This document shows, in pieces, positions 17,009-23,793 of a stretch of 64,000 bases of DNA. The notes beneath the pieces were generated by a model. It ran no database searches. It was not told where the DNA came from and worked only from the letters and a program-made list of their open reading frames with translations. This DNA is from Robertmurraya sp. FSL R5-0851 (GTDB lineage: Bacteria; Bacillota; Bacilli; Bacillales; Cytobacillaceae): the NCBI RefSeq assembly GCF_038002965.1, contig NZ_JBBOOE010000001.1, positions 4,321,001 through 4,385,000 of the forward strand. The letters run 5' to 3'. The position numbers and the translations under genes are program-made. Numbering within the stretch: the first letter of the stretch is position 1; the number at the start of each line of letters is the position of its first letter.

Positions 17009-17779
17009 CTAGCCCCGGTCACTCGCACGCTGAACCACACTTTTAGAAAATCCCGTGATTCTAGAAATTTGCCTAATTGATACTCCATTTAATTTCATTA
17101 ACATAGTTAAAACAGTATCTCTTTCGCCCTTACTCATTTGTTGCATCGTGCTATTGTTAGTAATTCCTAATGTTCGTAAATACTCGATTACGTCGTGGTC
17201 TGACAATCTTACTCTCATTAATTCTTCCATGCAAATGTCATCATTTGTTTCATTCATGTAACTAGTGATTAACTGGACCGCTTGTTCTCTATCTTCCGAA
17301 AAGAGACTCAGTACAAATTTTGTATCTACGATGGTCGATTGATACAAATACTCACCTATACTTGTCCATTTACTATCAAACACATTGCCTGCAAGACCTG
17401 CTTTTAAAGGATTTTGGTGAATATATCTGAGAACTGTAAAAAAGTAAGCCCTAGTTTCAACCACTTCACTCTTGAAACGATCTTGAAACAAATGACCACA
17501 CCGATCATATTTCATGTTGTACCAATATACATAGCTTGAACAAATTCTTTTTATAAACTCTGAAATGGTCACTTCTACTTCCTTCACTAACAGATGCACA
17601 TGATTATCCATTAAACAATAACCATACAGCTTAATATTACATTGCTTCTTAAATCTGCCTAGCGTCTCCAGAAATCTTCTCTTATCATCATCCTCCTCAA
17701 AAATAATTTGTTTGTTAATTCCTCTAAGGATAATATGATATACCCCATTTCTGCTTTTCTTCCTAGCTTTCCTTGGCAA
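17009..17779 (-). CDS. REP-associated tyrosine transposase (RAYT, Y1_Tnp/IS200-like)
   Basis: 256 residues, the usual RAYT length. The N-terminal PRKARKKSRNGVYHIILRGINKQ is followed by the HUH metal-binding motif NHVHLL (His60, His62) and a tyrosine-rich helix (YVYWYN, 83-88) that holds the likely catalytic Tyr. DRFKSEVVETRAYFFTVLRYIHQNPLKAGL is highly conserved in this family. A C-terminal helix-turn-helix (ISRITGFSKSVVQRA) may read DNA. RAYTs are single-copy domesticated transposases that mobilise REP hairpins. Here the gene is flanked by REP copies 8 and 9, and about twenty copies lie nearby. All catalytic residues are present, so it is probably active. A decayed relative lies at 26889-27515. 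Confidence 0.92.
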   Translation of the reverse strand: MPRKARKKSRNGVYHIILRGINKQIIFEEDDDKRRFLETLGRFKKQCNIKLYGYCLMDNHVHLLVKEVEVTISEFIKRICSSYVYWYNMKYDRCGHLFQDRFKSEVVETRAYFFTVLRYIHQNPLKAGLAGNVFDSKWTSIGEYLYQSTIVDTKFVLSLFSEDREQAVQLITSYMNETNDDICMEELMRVRLSDHDVIEYLRTLGITNNSTMQQMSKGERDTVLTMLMKLNGVSIRQISRITGFSKSVVQRASDRG

Positions 17780-17978
17780 ATAATACTCACCTCGGCATAC
17801 AGTTTTGTTTTTAATGAGTTTTTGTTTTGGGTGTAGGAATTTTGATTAATGATACTAAATGAATTTTATGGTAGGAGATACGTATAAGGGAGTTACTTAG
17901 GGGGCGAAATACTTACACTTAAATATTCCACTCGTGATTCTATAATCCTGCAGGTAATCTATTATTTCTATATTTCAA

Positions 17979-17998
17979 GGGGACAGGTTCTTTGTCCC
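17979..17998. repeat. REP hairpin, copy 9
   Basis: GGGGACAGGTTCTTTGTCCC. The 300-nt gap between the RAYT gene and 18079 holds only copies 9 and 10. Confidence 0.8.
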
Positions 17999-18047
17999 AA
18001 TTTAACAGCTATGTTTCAACTTTGCCTATTCCTACGTAGCAAATAAA

Positions 18048-18067
18048 GGGACAGTTTACCTGTCCCC
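18048..18067. repeat. REP hairpin, copy 10
   Basis: GGGACAGTTTACCTGTCCCC, 12 nt from the stop of the riboswitch-controlled gene. Confidence 0.8.
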
Positions 18068-18078
18068 ATTTCCCAATA

Positions 18079-18819
18079 TCATGAATTTAAATTGTTCTGA
18101 ACATTTCCATCAGCGTTTGTTCTTAGGTATCCGCCACCTTGTTGCTCCGTTAATTGTGTATTTGGATTGCCATCTCCATCCCTGTAGTATCCTTCCACGT
18201 ATGTACCATCCGTACGTGTATATCCACTTACCTCATGAGGATTCACGTGATGAACTCCTAGGTCTTCCGATGTTTCTACACCAGAAGCCGCTTGCATTCC
18301 CCCGGTATGACTGGCTACACTATTTGTATCCACACTATCATCAGCGAGGTTTTGCTGGTTACCAGTTGGATCACCAACATCTACACCATCCACCAAATCT
18401 ACGACTCCTACAGCTAGTGCTCCAACAGCAACAGTTTTTGCTATATTCTTCACACCACTTTTAATTTTTTCATCGTCATTATATTTGAAGCCTTCATAGA
18501 CATCTTTGCCATTGTGGTACGTTCCCTTTGCTGTCTCATATACTCCCTTTGCTGTACGTGACACAGAGTTACCTATATCATTTAAACCTTGTTCTACTTT
18601 TCGATCATCCTTTTGAATCATTCCAGTAGTAGTATTCCACGCTCCATCAGCGACTTGCCCTAAAGTGTCTCCTGCAAATTCAGACGCCTTCTTTACTCCA
18701 TCTCCAACTTCCTTAATAAACTTACTTCCCGTCACATCACCAACTACATTAACGGCTCCTCCAACAACGAAACCAGCTGCTTTTCCTGAAAACTTACCTA
18801 AATCTCTTAAAAATCCCAT
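18079..18819 (-). CDS. Glycine-zipper hypothetical protein controlled by a c-di-GMP riboswitch
   Basis: 246 residues from the second of two adjacent ATGs (18819), which lies 7 nt after GGAGG. The N-terminal half has glycine/alanine-zipper stretches (GKAAGFVVGGAVNVVGDVTG; AVGALAVGVV) separated by repeated amphipathic segments of the form AxGVYETAKGTY and NGKDVYEG. The C-terminal half is Asp/Asn/Gly-rich and contains HHVNPHEVSGYTRTDGTYV and EGYYRDGDGNP, a His/Tyr-rich repeat motif also seen in other bacterial surface proteins. There is no signal peptide. The function is unknown. The gene sits behind a c-di-GMP-I riboswitch with a transcription terminator, so it is expected to respond to c-di-GMP. 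Confidence 0.75.
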   Translation of the reverse strand: MGFLRDLGKFSGKAAGFVVGGAVNVVGDVTGSKFIKEVGDGVKKASEFAGDTLGQVADGAWNTTTGMIQKDDRKVEQGLNDIGNSVSRTAKGVYETAKGTYHNGKDVYEGFKYNDDEKIKSGVKNIAKTVAVGALAVGVVDLVDGVDVGDPTGNQQNLADDSVDTNSVASHTGGMQAASGVETSEDLGVHHVNPHEVSGYTRTDGTYVEGYYRDGDGNPNTQLTEQQGGGYLRTNADGNVQNNLNS

Positions 18820-18832
18820 CATTCACCCTCCT

Positions 18833-18866
18833 AAAAAATTAAAAGATCCACCTAAATAGGTGGATC
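18833..18866 (-). terminator. Terminator of the c-di-GMP riboswitch expression platform
   Basis: On the minus strand GATCCACCTA (18857-18866) pairs with TAGGTGGATC (18845-18854) around TT, followed by TTTTAATTTTTT. The ribosome site AGGAGG starts right after the T-run, so this hairpin decides whether the 18079-18819 gene is transcribed. Confidence 0.85.
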
Positions 18867-18879
18867 CCCAGAATGCTAT

Positions 18880-18972
18880 CTCCATCTACTTCGGTGACTC
18901 GGCTACCATAGCTTGTGCTTTAGGCCCGTAGTTTTGCGTCCCTACCTTTCAATAGGTTTGCCATTATCGTAT
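18880..18972 (-). promoter_or_regulatory. Cyclic di-GMP-I (GEMM) riboswitch
   Basis: Read on the minus strand from 18972: GATAATGGCAAACC, a hairpin closed by a GAAA loop (CCTATTGAAAGGTAGG), GACGCAAAACTACGGGCCT, then the second stem ending GCTATGGTAGCCGAG. All core elements of GEMM-I aptamers are present. It is followed by an intrinsic terminator and the 18079-18819 gene. Because the terminator lies downstream of the aptamer, ligand binding should switch termination; the sign (on or off) cannot be read with confidence. Confidence 0.9.
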
Positions 18973-18992
18973 AGTCTTAAAGTTATAGGATT

Positions 18993-19020
18993 ATTTTACC
19001 ATGCATTAACTAAGATTCAA
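18993..19020 (-). promoter_or_regulatory. SigA-type promoter of the second riboswitch
   Basis: Minus-strand TTGAAT (19015-19020) and TAAAAT (18993-18998) are 16 nt apart, about 20 nt before the aptamer. Confidence 0.65.
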
Positions 19021-19049
19021 TACTAGAAAGACTAATCTTCAGGGGAATA

Positions 19050-19090
19050 AATATAATTCGTAGAGTCCGTATTCTGAAAATGGCCACATA
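19050..19090 (-). repeat. Orphan copy of a riboswitch 3' flank
   Basis: Minus-strand GAATACGGACTCTACGA, preceded by GGCCATTTTCA, closely matches the 3' flank of the third riboswitch (GCCAGTTTCC then GAATACGGACTCTTACGA at 20147-20174). No aptamer core lies upstream, so this looks like a broken copy. Confidence 0.45.
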
Positions 19091-19244
19091 AAGGGTTTTT
19101 CCAGCCACTTTGTAATAGATATGGAAAATAAACTTTTAATTTATTAGGTATATTTTACCTAGATTAATATGGAGAAAATAGTTAATTGTTGGTAATATAA
19201 GAAGGGTGATTTATTGTACATGAATTAAAAGAAGGAGAATTAAC

Positions 19245-19703
19245 ATGCTAGAACTTTTATTTACTATTTTTTCCTATGTCATTAAGGGAGGCGTTACATT
19301 ATTGACACTACCCTTTATTTCTTTAGAATTGGGGCTCGTAAACTACATTCACTCTCAGGAATCTATCATTATTATAATAATTCAATTAATATTATCAGCG
19401 ATTATTTCTATGATGTATGTAATAATGTTAATTACTTTTTTAAAGGCTTTTCCAAAGATCATGTTTCAAATGAGTAGGGACTATAATAGAGCAATGGCAA
19501 ATGGTGATGAAAATTTTGATGAAGATAAAAACCTTAATAGACTTAAACAAAAATATTACCATGACAAACTTCCCAATATTTTAACTAAGTCAAAGAATCT
19601 TCTTGATGTAACTGGCCTTCTATTAATCGCAAGTTCTATATGGAATATTATTATTTACCGTGGTTTAGGAGAGAGTAACTTATTAAGCCTTTGGCTATGG
19701 TGA
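19245..19703 (+). CDS. Membrane protein of unknown function
   Basis: 152 residues from an ATG after AAGGAGAA. There are hydrophobic segments at about 3-30, 40-70 (very rich in isoleucine) and 120-140, with a charged cytosolic loop between (SRDYNRAMANGDENFDEDKNLNRLKQKYYHDK). I do not recognise the family. It is divergent from the riboswitch-18079 transcript and is followed by a small hairpin and the palindromic terminator at 19771-19800, so it appears to be a single-gene transcript. Confidence 0.65.
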   Translation: MLELLFTIFSYVIKGGVTLLTLPFISLELGLVNYIHSQESIIIIIIQLILSAIISMMYVIMLITFLKAFPKIMFQMSRDYNRAMANGDENFDEDKNLNRLKQKYYHDKLPNILTKSKNLLDVTGLLLIASSIWNIIIYRGLGESNLLSLWLW

Positions 19704-19770
19704 TGTACGAAAACCCATAGCCTTATGAAACTGGTTCACTTTCGATGAATGAACCGTTGAATAAAAAGTA

Positions 19771-19803
19771 AAAATTCAATCAAATGTTTGATTGAATTTT
19801 TTT
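19771..19803. terminator. Palindromic terminator, shared sequence type
   Basis: AAAATTCAATCAAA (19771-19784) pairs with TTTGATTGAATTTT (19787-19800) around TG and continues as a T-run. The core CAATCAAA-TTTGATTG recurs at 22101 and 26756. Confidence 0.75.
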
Positions 19804-19921
19804 GTCCAGCTCTACTATGAAACTAATACCCCTTTGGAAACTTCGCTTCCTTTAGCTAAAATGGCATTTCTATGAAAAGCAATTGATTCGTTCTTGGTCA
19901 ATTGGTCTAATCCAAAGTAAT

Positions 19922-19940
19922 GGGACACAGTTCCTGTCCT
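19922..19940. repeat. REP hairpin, copy 11
   Basis: GGGACACAGTTCCTGTCCT, 12 nt from the stop of the 19953 gene. Confidence 0.7.
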
Positions 19941-19952
19941 CTGGTTTTCTCG

Positions 19953-20120
19953 CTAGATCCTAATCGAATCGTTTAATTTCTCTCTATGATACATAATCTT
20001 TCCCTCTATTTCCCCCTGTATGCCTGCATCCAAACAGCAGTCTACTAAACACATATAATAATATAGTCTTGCGGTGTGCCATTTCATTTTTATTTTTACT
20101 ATCCGACTATTTAGTCCCAT
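19953..20120 (-). CDS. 55-residue protein controlled by a c-di-GMP riboswitch
   Basis: 55 residues (MGLNSRIVKIKMKW...LNDSIRI) from the ATG at 20120, which follows AAAGGAG at 7-nt spacing. A longer reading from 20177 would run into the riboswitch and is rejected. The protein is a charged helical protein (RIVKIKMKWHTARLYYYMCLVDCC, then a Glu/Lys-rich tail), with no membrane segment and no Spo0E-type SQELD motif. The function is unknown. It is the only gene between the third c-di-GMP-I riboswitch and REP copy 11, so it should be expressed according to c-di-GMP level. Confidence 0.7.
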   Translation of the reverse strand: MGLNSRIVKIKMKWHTARLYYYMCLVDCCLDAGIQGEIEGKIMYHREKLNDSIRI

Positions 20121-20140
20121 AAAACTCTCCTTTAGATTTT

Positions 20141-20261
20141 CTATAAATCGTAAGAGTCCGTATTCGGAAACTGGCAAGCATAATCACTTAAAATGATCTT
20201 AGCCCCTATAGTTTTGCGTCACCATCTTTCAATGGTTTTGCCATTATCGTACGATTTATGG
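20141..20261 (-). promoter_or_regulatory. Cyclic di-GMP-I (GEMM) riboswitch
   Basis: Read on the minus strand: GATAATGGCAAAACC, a hairpin with GAAA loop (CCATTGAAAGATGG), GACGCAAAACTATAGGGGC, a second stem (GATCATTTTAAGTGATT) and CTTGCCAG. The domain is closed by an 11-of-12-bp helix between 20250-20261 and 20141-20152. The ribosome site of the 55-residue gene lies about 12 nt after the closing helix with no terminator, so control at translation initiation is more likely. Confidence 0.88.
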
Positions 20262-20271
20262 TTACAAGACT

Positions 20272-20299
20272 ATTATAGGATAATTTAACCACTAGGCAA
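20272..20299 (-). promoter_or_regulatory. SigA-type promoter of the third riboswitch
   Basis: Minus-strand TTGCCT (20294-20299) and a perfect TATAAT (20272-20277) are 16 nt apart. Confidence 0.7.
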
Positions 20300-20311
20300 G
20301 GCTTTTTCATA

Positions 20312-20331
20312 GGGAAAGGTCCCTTGTACCT
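20312..20331. repeat. REP hairpin, copy 12 (degenerate)
   Basis: GGGAAAGGTCCCTTGTACC; two substitutions break the dyad. The 280-nt gap upstream of the sigma gene holds only copies 12 and 13. Confidence 0.45.
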
Positions 20332-20401
20332 ATATTTTTATGAAATATTATTACACGGGGTTAAGCCATGTTATAGTATCCTACGCCTCGCTACACCTCT
20401 A

Positions 20402-20421
20402 GGGTCACATTACCTGTCCCC
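20402..20421. repeat. REP hairpin, copy 13
   Basis: GGGTCACATTACCTGTCCCC, one substitution in the left arm. Confidence 0.65.
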
Positions 20422-20623
20422 ATGTTCCCCTTTTTCCCTAGTTTTATAAATTTAGAGCACATTTATTCCGTTTATCTTTATTTCCTCTTCGAAATCTGAT
20501 ATTTCAACACTCTTTTTACTAACCAACCCCATTTTCCGTGATTGGAACAAAGGTCTTACCTTCCATTATTGTGAGTGTACCCGGGAATACAAATGGTAGC
20601 GCGCTTCCTGAAAGGGAAGGCTT

Positions 20624-21112
20624 GTGGAACAGTTTAATGAAATCGTAAAACAATATGAGCCTATGATTCACAAAATTATTTTGACACTAGGAATCTATAA
20701 AAACAGAGAAGAGTTCTTCCAAACAGGATTAATTGCACTTTGGCAAGCAGCTGAACGGTATGATCAAGAACGTGGCGCTTTTTCCTCTTTTGCATATTCC
20801 TATATTAAAGGCCACCTCCAAACGGAGATGACCAAGAGAAACAAGTATGATGAACATAATGTAAGCGTAGATGATGAAAATTGGGACTTAATCCCTGACT
20901 TATCCTGTAAACTTCCATTTGAATGGGAAGAACTTGATTGTGACGGATTAACAGAAAAAGAGAAAAAATGGCTTATGTACACCGTGATCTATGGCTTTAC
21001 AGTTAAAGAGATTGCCACAATCGAGGACGTTTCACTATCAGCCGTTAAGCTCTGGCGATCAGGAGCGAGAAAGAGACTGAGGGACAGGTTCCTTGTCCCA
21101 ACTCTTTCTTAA
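20624..21112 (+). CDS. Sigma-70 family RNA polymerase sigma factor
   Basis: 162 residues. Region 2 spans about residues 10-75, with FFQTGLIALWQAAERYDQERGAFSSFAYSYIKGHLQTEM, the typical -10-binding and core-binding block. Region 4 is at about 105-155, with LTEKEKKWLMYTVIYGFTVKEIATIEDVSLSAVKLWRSGARKRLRD, a helix-turn-helix. It lacks regions 1 and 3 and so resembles small alternative sigma factors. The start is GTG at 20624 after AAGGGAAGG. No anti-sigma gene lies next to it. Its last codons (RDRFLVPTLS) come from REP copy 14. It sits just upstream of the ComK-family gene, so joint control of competence-like genes is possible. Confidence 0.88.
   Translation: MEQFNEIVKQYEPMIHKIILTLGIYKNREEFFQTGLIALWQAAERYDQERGAFSSFAYSYIKGHLQTEMTKRNKYDEHNVSVDDENWDLIPDLSCKLPFEWEELDCDGLTEKEKKWLMYTVIYGFTVKEIATIEDVSLSAVKLWRSGARKRLRDRFLVPTLS
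21081..21099. repeat. REP hairpin, copy 14 (inside the sigma factor gene)
   Basis: GGGACAGGTTCCTTGTCCC, a perfect dyad, in frame and encoding RDRFLVP at the C-terminus of the sigma factor. Confidence 0.85.
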
Positions 21113-21252
21113 TGCTTTACCTACAAAGTTATAACCATAATCATTAATGAAAAAAGTAAGAACTTTAATCCTTTAAAGGGTAGAGAATAGCTAATTGAAT
21201 GACTTAAATATTGTTCACCCCTCCCTTTATATGATAAATATTTACTTTCAAT

Positions 21253-21282
21253 ACCTCCCTACCCACTTGTGGGTAGGGAGGT
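21253..21282. repeat. Perfect 14-bp palindrome after the sigma factor gene
   Basis: ACCTCCCTACCCAC (21253-21266) is followed by TT and its exact complement (21269-21282). It has no T-run, so it is not a clean intrinsic terminator. The rest of the 440-nt gap to 21551 holds REP copy 15 and the leader of the ComK-family gene. Confidence 0.7.
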
Positions 21283-21356
21283 GATTATTATCACAAAAGC
21301 CTCGATTACTACTCACACACTAACCTAGTCAAAGCTCCCAAACTCTACTCACTAGC

Positions 21357-21376
21357 GGGACAATGGACCTGTCCCC
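21357..21376. repeat. REP hairpin, copy 15
   Basis: GGGACAATGGACCTGTCCCC, 170 nt before the ComK-family start. Confidence 0.8.
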
Positions 21377-21550
21377 ATGGTTCACAAATTTGTCTTGTAA
21401 GAGATCCTGACAACAGGTATTTAATTCTAGTTCTTTTTTCATATAATCACATACAAGGGGAAGATTCTAAATGTAAAGGAGGTATGGTTAAGAACAGGTA
21501 GGGGGGTACGTTAACCGTAAATTATTTGAAAGCTGAGGGAGCTGAGGATT

Positions 21551-22093
21551 TTGGTATTATTAGAATGCTATATTATTAATTCGAATACTCTTTACATCTA
21601 TGGTGTTTATGATCGTAATGGAAAGCAATGTACTATCGTTAAAGAACTGGAAAAGACCTTTTTCGTAGATGATTCCCCTCTCCATATACTAGAGAATAGC
21701 ATTAAATGTATAGGCTATGATTTAAAGGGAGCTATGTCTTCAGCTAAATGGATTCTTGGTGGTGAAATCCATATGCCACCTGTAATGATTAACCCGTTAC
21801 AAGGTATTTGCTTATTCTCTGACAAATCAGCTAAGAATGACGACACGATTTGGTTTAACCCTGTACATATTGTTCGTACCCTAAGTTACAAGAAGAAAAC
21901 ATACATAGAATTCACAAATGGTACCACTTTCATTATCCATTGCTCGATCTTAGCCTTTAACACCAAGCTCCAAAATGCCATGCAGCTCAGAAACATAACA
22001 ACCGAAATGGGGAAAAATCCCAGATCTATGTTGATGATACTGGATCCAAATAAGAGAAAGCCAGGGAGTAATCCTAAAAAGCGGAAAAAATAA
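21551..22093 (+). CDS. comK: ComK-family competence transcription factor
   Basis: 180 residues. It aligns in layout with Bacillus ComK: an N-terminal LLECYIINSNTLYIYGVY block, PLHILENSIKCIGYDLKGA, the characteristic IHMPPVMINPLQGICLFSDKS region (compare KPPIMVDPSNQIFLFP in ComK), a following W-FNPVHIV segment, and a lysine-rich C-terminal tail. ComK turns on DNA-uptake genes by binding AT-boxes. The TTG at 21551 is the first usable start after an in-frame TGA and follows GGGAG. The tail (RKPGSNPKKRKK) is unusually basic. It may be a second ComK-type paralogue, as many Bacillus relatives have two. It is followed by two terminators. Confidence 0.85.
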   Translation: MVLLECYIINSNTLYIYGVYDRNGKQCTIVKELEKTFFVDDSPLHILENSIKCIGYDLKGAMSSAKWILGGEIHMPPVMINPLQGICLFSDKSAKNDDTIWFNPVHIVRTLSYKKKTYIEFTNGTTFIIHCSILAFNTKLQNAMQLRNITTEMGKNPRSMLMILDPNKRKPGSNPKKRKK

Positions 22094-22100
22094 AATGATT

Positions 22101-22122
22101 TTCAATCAAACGTTTGATTGAA
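22101..22122. terminator. Perfect 22-bp palindrome, shared sequence type
   Basis: The core CAATCAAACGTTTGATTG lies in a longer perfect dyad just after the comK stop. It lacks a long T-run here and is followed by a second, classical terminator. Confidence 0.6.
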
Positions 22123-22146
22123 TTCTTAATGAGTTACATAACGGTA

Positions 22147-22176
22147 GGTCAACCTGTTTTTGGGTTGACCTTTTCT
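22147..22176 (+). terminator. Intrinsic terminator after comK
   Basis: GGTCAACC (22147-22154) pairs with GGTTGACC (22163-22170) and is followed by TTTTCT. Confidence 0.85.
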
Positions 22177-22191
22177 ATGCACAATCATCAA

Positions 22192-22329
22192 TCATACTCG
22201 TTTAAAAGCTCTTCTTTCTGCATATTCTTTACATAACGAACAACAATAGATTTTCTTTGTAGAGACTAGATATTTCGTGTATTGTCTCGTTTTCCTTTTG
22301 CAGAAGTAACATTTCTTTGAAAAAAACAT
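22192..22329 (-). CDS. 45-residue zinc-ribbon-like protein
   Basis: 45 residues (MFFSKKCYFCKRK...) from an ATG at 22329 after AGAGAGG. Two cysteine pairs, CYFC near residue 7 and CCSLC near residue 30, are spaced as in small zinc ribbons or treble-clef fingers, and the rest is Lys/Arg-rich, which suggests binding to nucleic acid. No family was recognised. It ends just before the comK terminator on the opposite strand. Confidence 0.6.
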   Translation of the reverse strand: MFFSKKCYFCKRKTRQYTKYLVSTKKIYCCSLCKEYAERRAFKRV

Positions 22330-22366
22330 ATGAATAGCCTCTCTTTACATAGGAGTAATTCGAAAA

Positions 22367-22393
22367 GGGACAAAGTGCCTGTCCCTATGTCCC
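22367..22393. repeat. REP hairpin, copy 16
   Basis: GGGACAAAGTGCCTGTCCC with a trailing TATGTCCC, 15 nt from the stop of the 22401 gene. Confidence 0.75.
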
Positions 22394-22400
22394 AATAACC

Positions 22401-23699
22401 TTACCTAATTCTATTTAAATAGCCTTCTATTAGTATTTGATAGTTTCTAATCTTATCAAAGTTCTTCGTATAGACAGTCTTGATGTGTCGTTCATTTTCT
22501 AATCCTTTATACAATGGGGCTTCATGCTTCACCCTTTGCGTAGTATCTGTAATATCCTCTCCTTGGGCAAGTTGAAGATTGATCTTCACCAACCGTGCTA
22601 AATACTCTTGGTAGATAAACGATTCTTGAAGATGACTCTTTCTATCTTGGTCTAGGATATCACCTATTAATATATTGAGACGGCTCCTTGCAATAATGGC
22701 TTCATTCATCAAAGGTAACCAGTCAGTTCCTTTATAGTCCATTTGAATAAGCTGAAGAAAGAAAGTGGACCTTGCATCATTATACTTAATAAATCCTTCC
22801 CACATGACATCCTCTTTACAGCTTTCTAATGCTTTCTGAAAGGCCTTTTTGGACTCTATTAGATACATCGTGTAGAGCTCTATTTCTTCTCCTTCTAATG
22901 TATGGATTCGCTGGTGAATATCCTTTAATATATCTATTTCAAAGAAGTCTTCATTCTCATAACCTAGTCGTTTGCGAAGGACATACATTGCTTTCTTATT
23001 ATAAAACAAACCTAAATAATTATAATAAACCGTTTGAGTCACTGAGTTCTTTAGCATCGTGCCCCTCACCTCTAGCAAGGAGGAGGTCACGTTATACTCT
23101 TTTGAATGAATGAGTTGTTGATAACTGATAACATATTTAATGAGCTTGACGGTTTCTTCAATTAATATCATATTCCCCGTACTTATCGAAAGCAAAGCCT
23201 CTTTCCTTTTATCAATAAGCTGCAGGATCTTCTCCATATTCTTTACATTTTCTTCTTTATTCTCATCAGATGACTGAAATAGAGAAGGAAAAAAGACAAT
23301 TAAATCAATGAAGTACTGTAAATTTGAGGCAAATTCAATGGCAGTCTTGGATTCCTTTGAAAAACGAGTAGTTAAGCTTCGAAAAATCTTTGCCCCAACT
23401 TGTTTGGAATCCTCCATATTGTATTCCTTTAAAAGACTAGTTAGAGATGCCACATAATTCTCGTTTTCTAATACATTTCCCTCCATCTGAGAAATCACAT
23501 TTACACTATCAATAGATATATAGGTTTTCATCGCAATGATAAATGCGATAAAAGAGATTACGAGAGACATTATGGTAACAATAAAGACCAATAAATTAGC
23601 CGTTGATTGGAATGGATAAATTTCCACTGAAATAAAAGCAGCAACTGCAATAACGATTGCAATAAATACATAATAGTACGGTATACGTATGCTCTTCAT
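22401..23699 (-). CDS. Membrane-anchored hypothetical protein, partner of a diguanylate cyclase
   Basis: 432 residues from the ATG at 23699 (MKSIRIPYYYVF), which follows GAGGAG at 6 nt; the longer frame from 23771 reads through REP copy 17 and is rejected. Two N-terminal membrane helices (about 8-28 and 33-56) are followed by a long, mostly helical soluble domain (about 60-430) rich in Glu and Lys with no catalytic motif I recognise. It follows the GGDEF gene on the same strand with only REP copies between them, so they were probably one operon. A sensor or partner for the cyclase is plausible but unproven. Confidence 0.7.
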   Translation of the reverse strand: MKSIRIPYYYVFIAIVIAVAAFISVEIYPFQSTANLLVFIVTIMSLVISFIAFIIAMKTYISIDSVNVISQMEGNVLENENYVASLTSLLKEYNMEDSKQVGAKIFRSLTTRFSKESKTAIEFASNLQYFIDLIVFFPSLFQSSDENKEENVKNMEKILQLIDKRKEALLSISTGNMILIEETVKLIKYVISYQQLIHSKEYNVTSSLLEVRGTMLKNSVTQTVYYNYLGLFYNKKAMYVLRKRLGYENEDFFEIDILKDIHQRIHTLEGEEIELYTMYLIESKKAFQKALESCKEDVMWEGFIKYNDARSTFFLQLIQMDYKGTDWLPLMNEAIIARSRLNILIGDILDQDRKSHLQESFIYQEYLARLVKINLQLAQGEDITDTTQRVKHEAPLYKGLENERHIKTVYTKNFDKIRNYQILIEGYLNRIR

Positions 23700-23727
23700 A
23701 TAAATCTCCTCACTTCGATGTGACGGA

Positions 23728-23746
23728 GGGACAGGTCCATTGTCCC
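23728..23746. repeat. REP hairpin, copy 17
   Basis: GGGACAGGTCCATTGTCCC, just upstream of the 22401-23699 ribosome site. Confidence 0.8.
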
Positions 23747-23764
23747 TCCTCTCTAAACTAAATT

Positions 23765-23793
23765 GGGTCACAGTGCCTGTCCCCGCGTCCCCT
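23765..23793. repeat. REP hairpin, copy 18 (end of the GGDEF gene)
   Basis: GGGTCACAGTGCCTGTCCCC followed by GCGTCCCC. On the minus strand it encodes the last residues (GTRGQAL) and the stop of the diguanylate cyclase. Confidence 0.75.

Noticed and set aside
19953..20177. Longer start for the riboswitch-controlled small protein
   Set aside because: The extra 19 codons would lie inside the riboswitch; the ATG at 20120 has a strong ribosome site.
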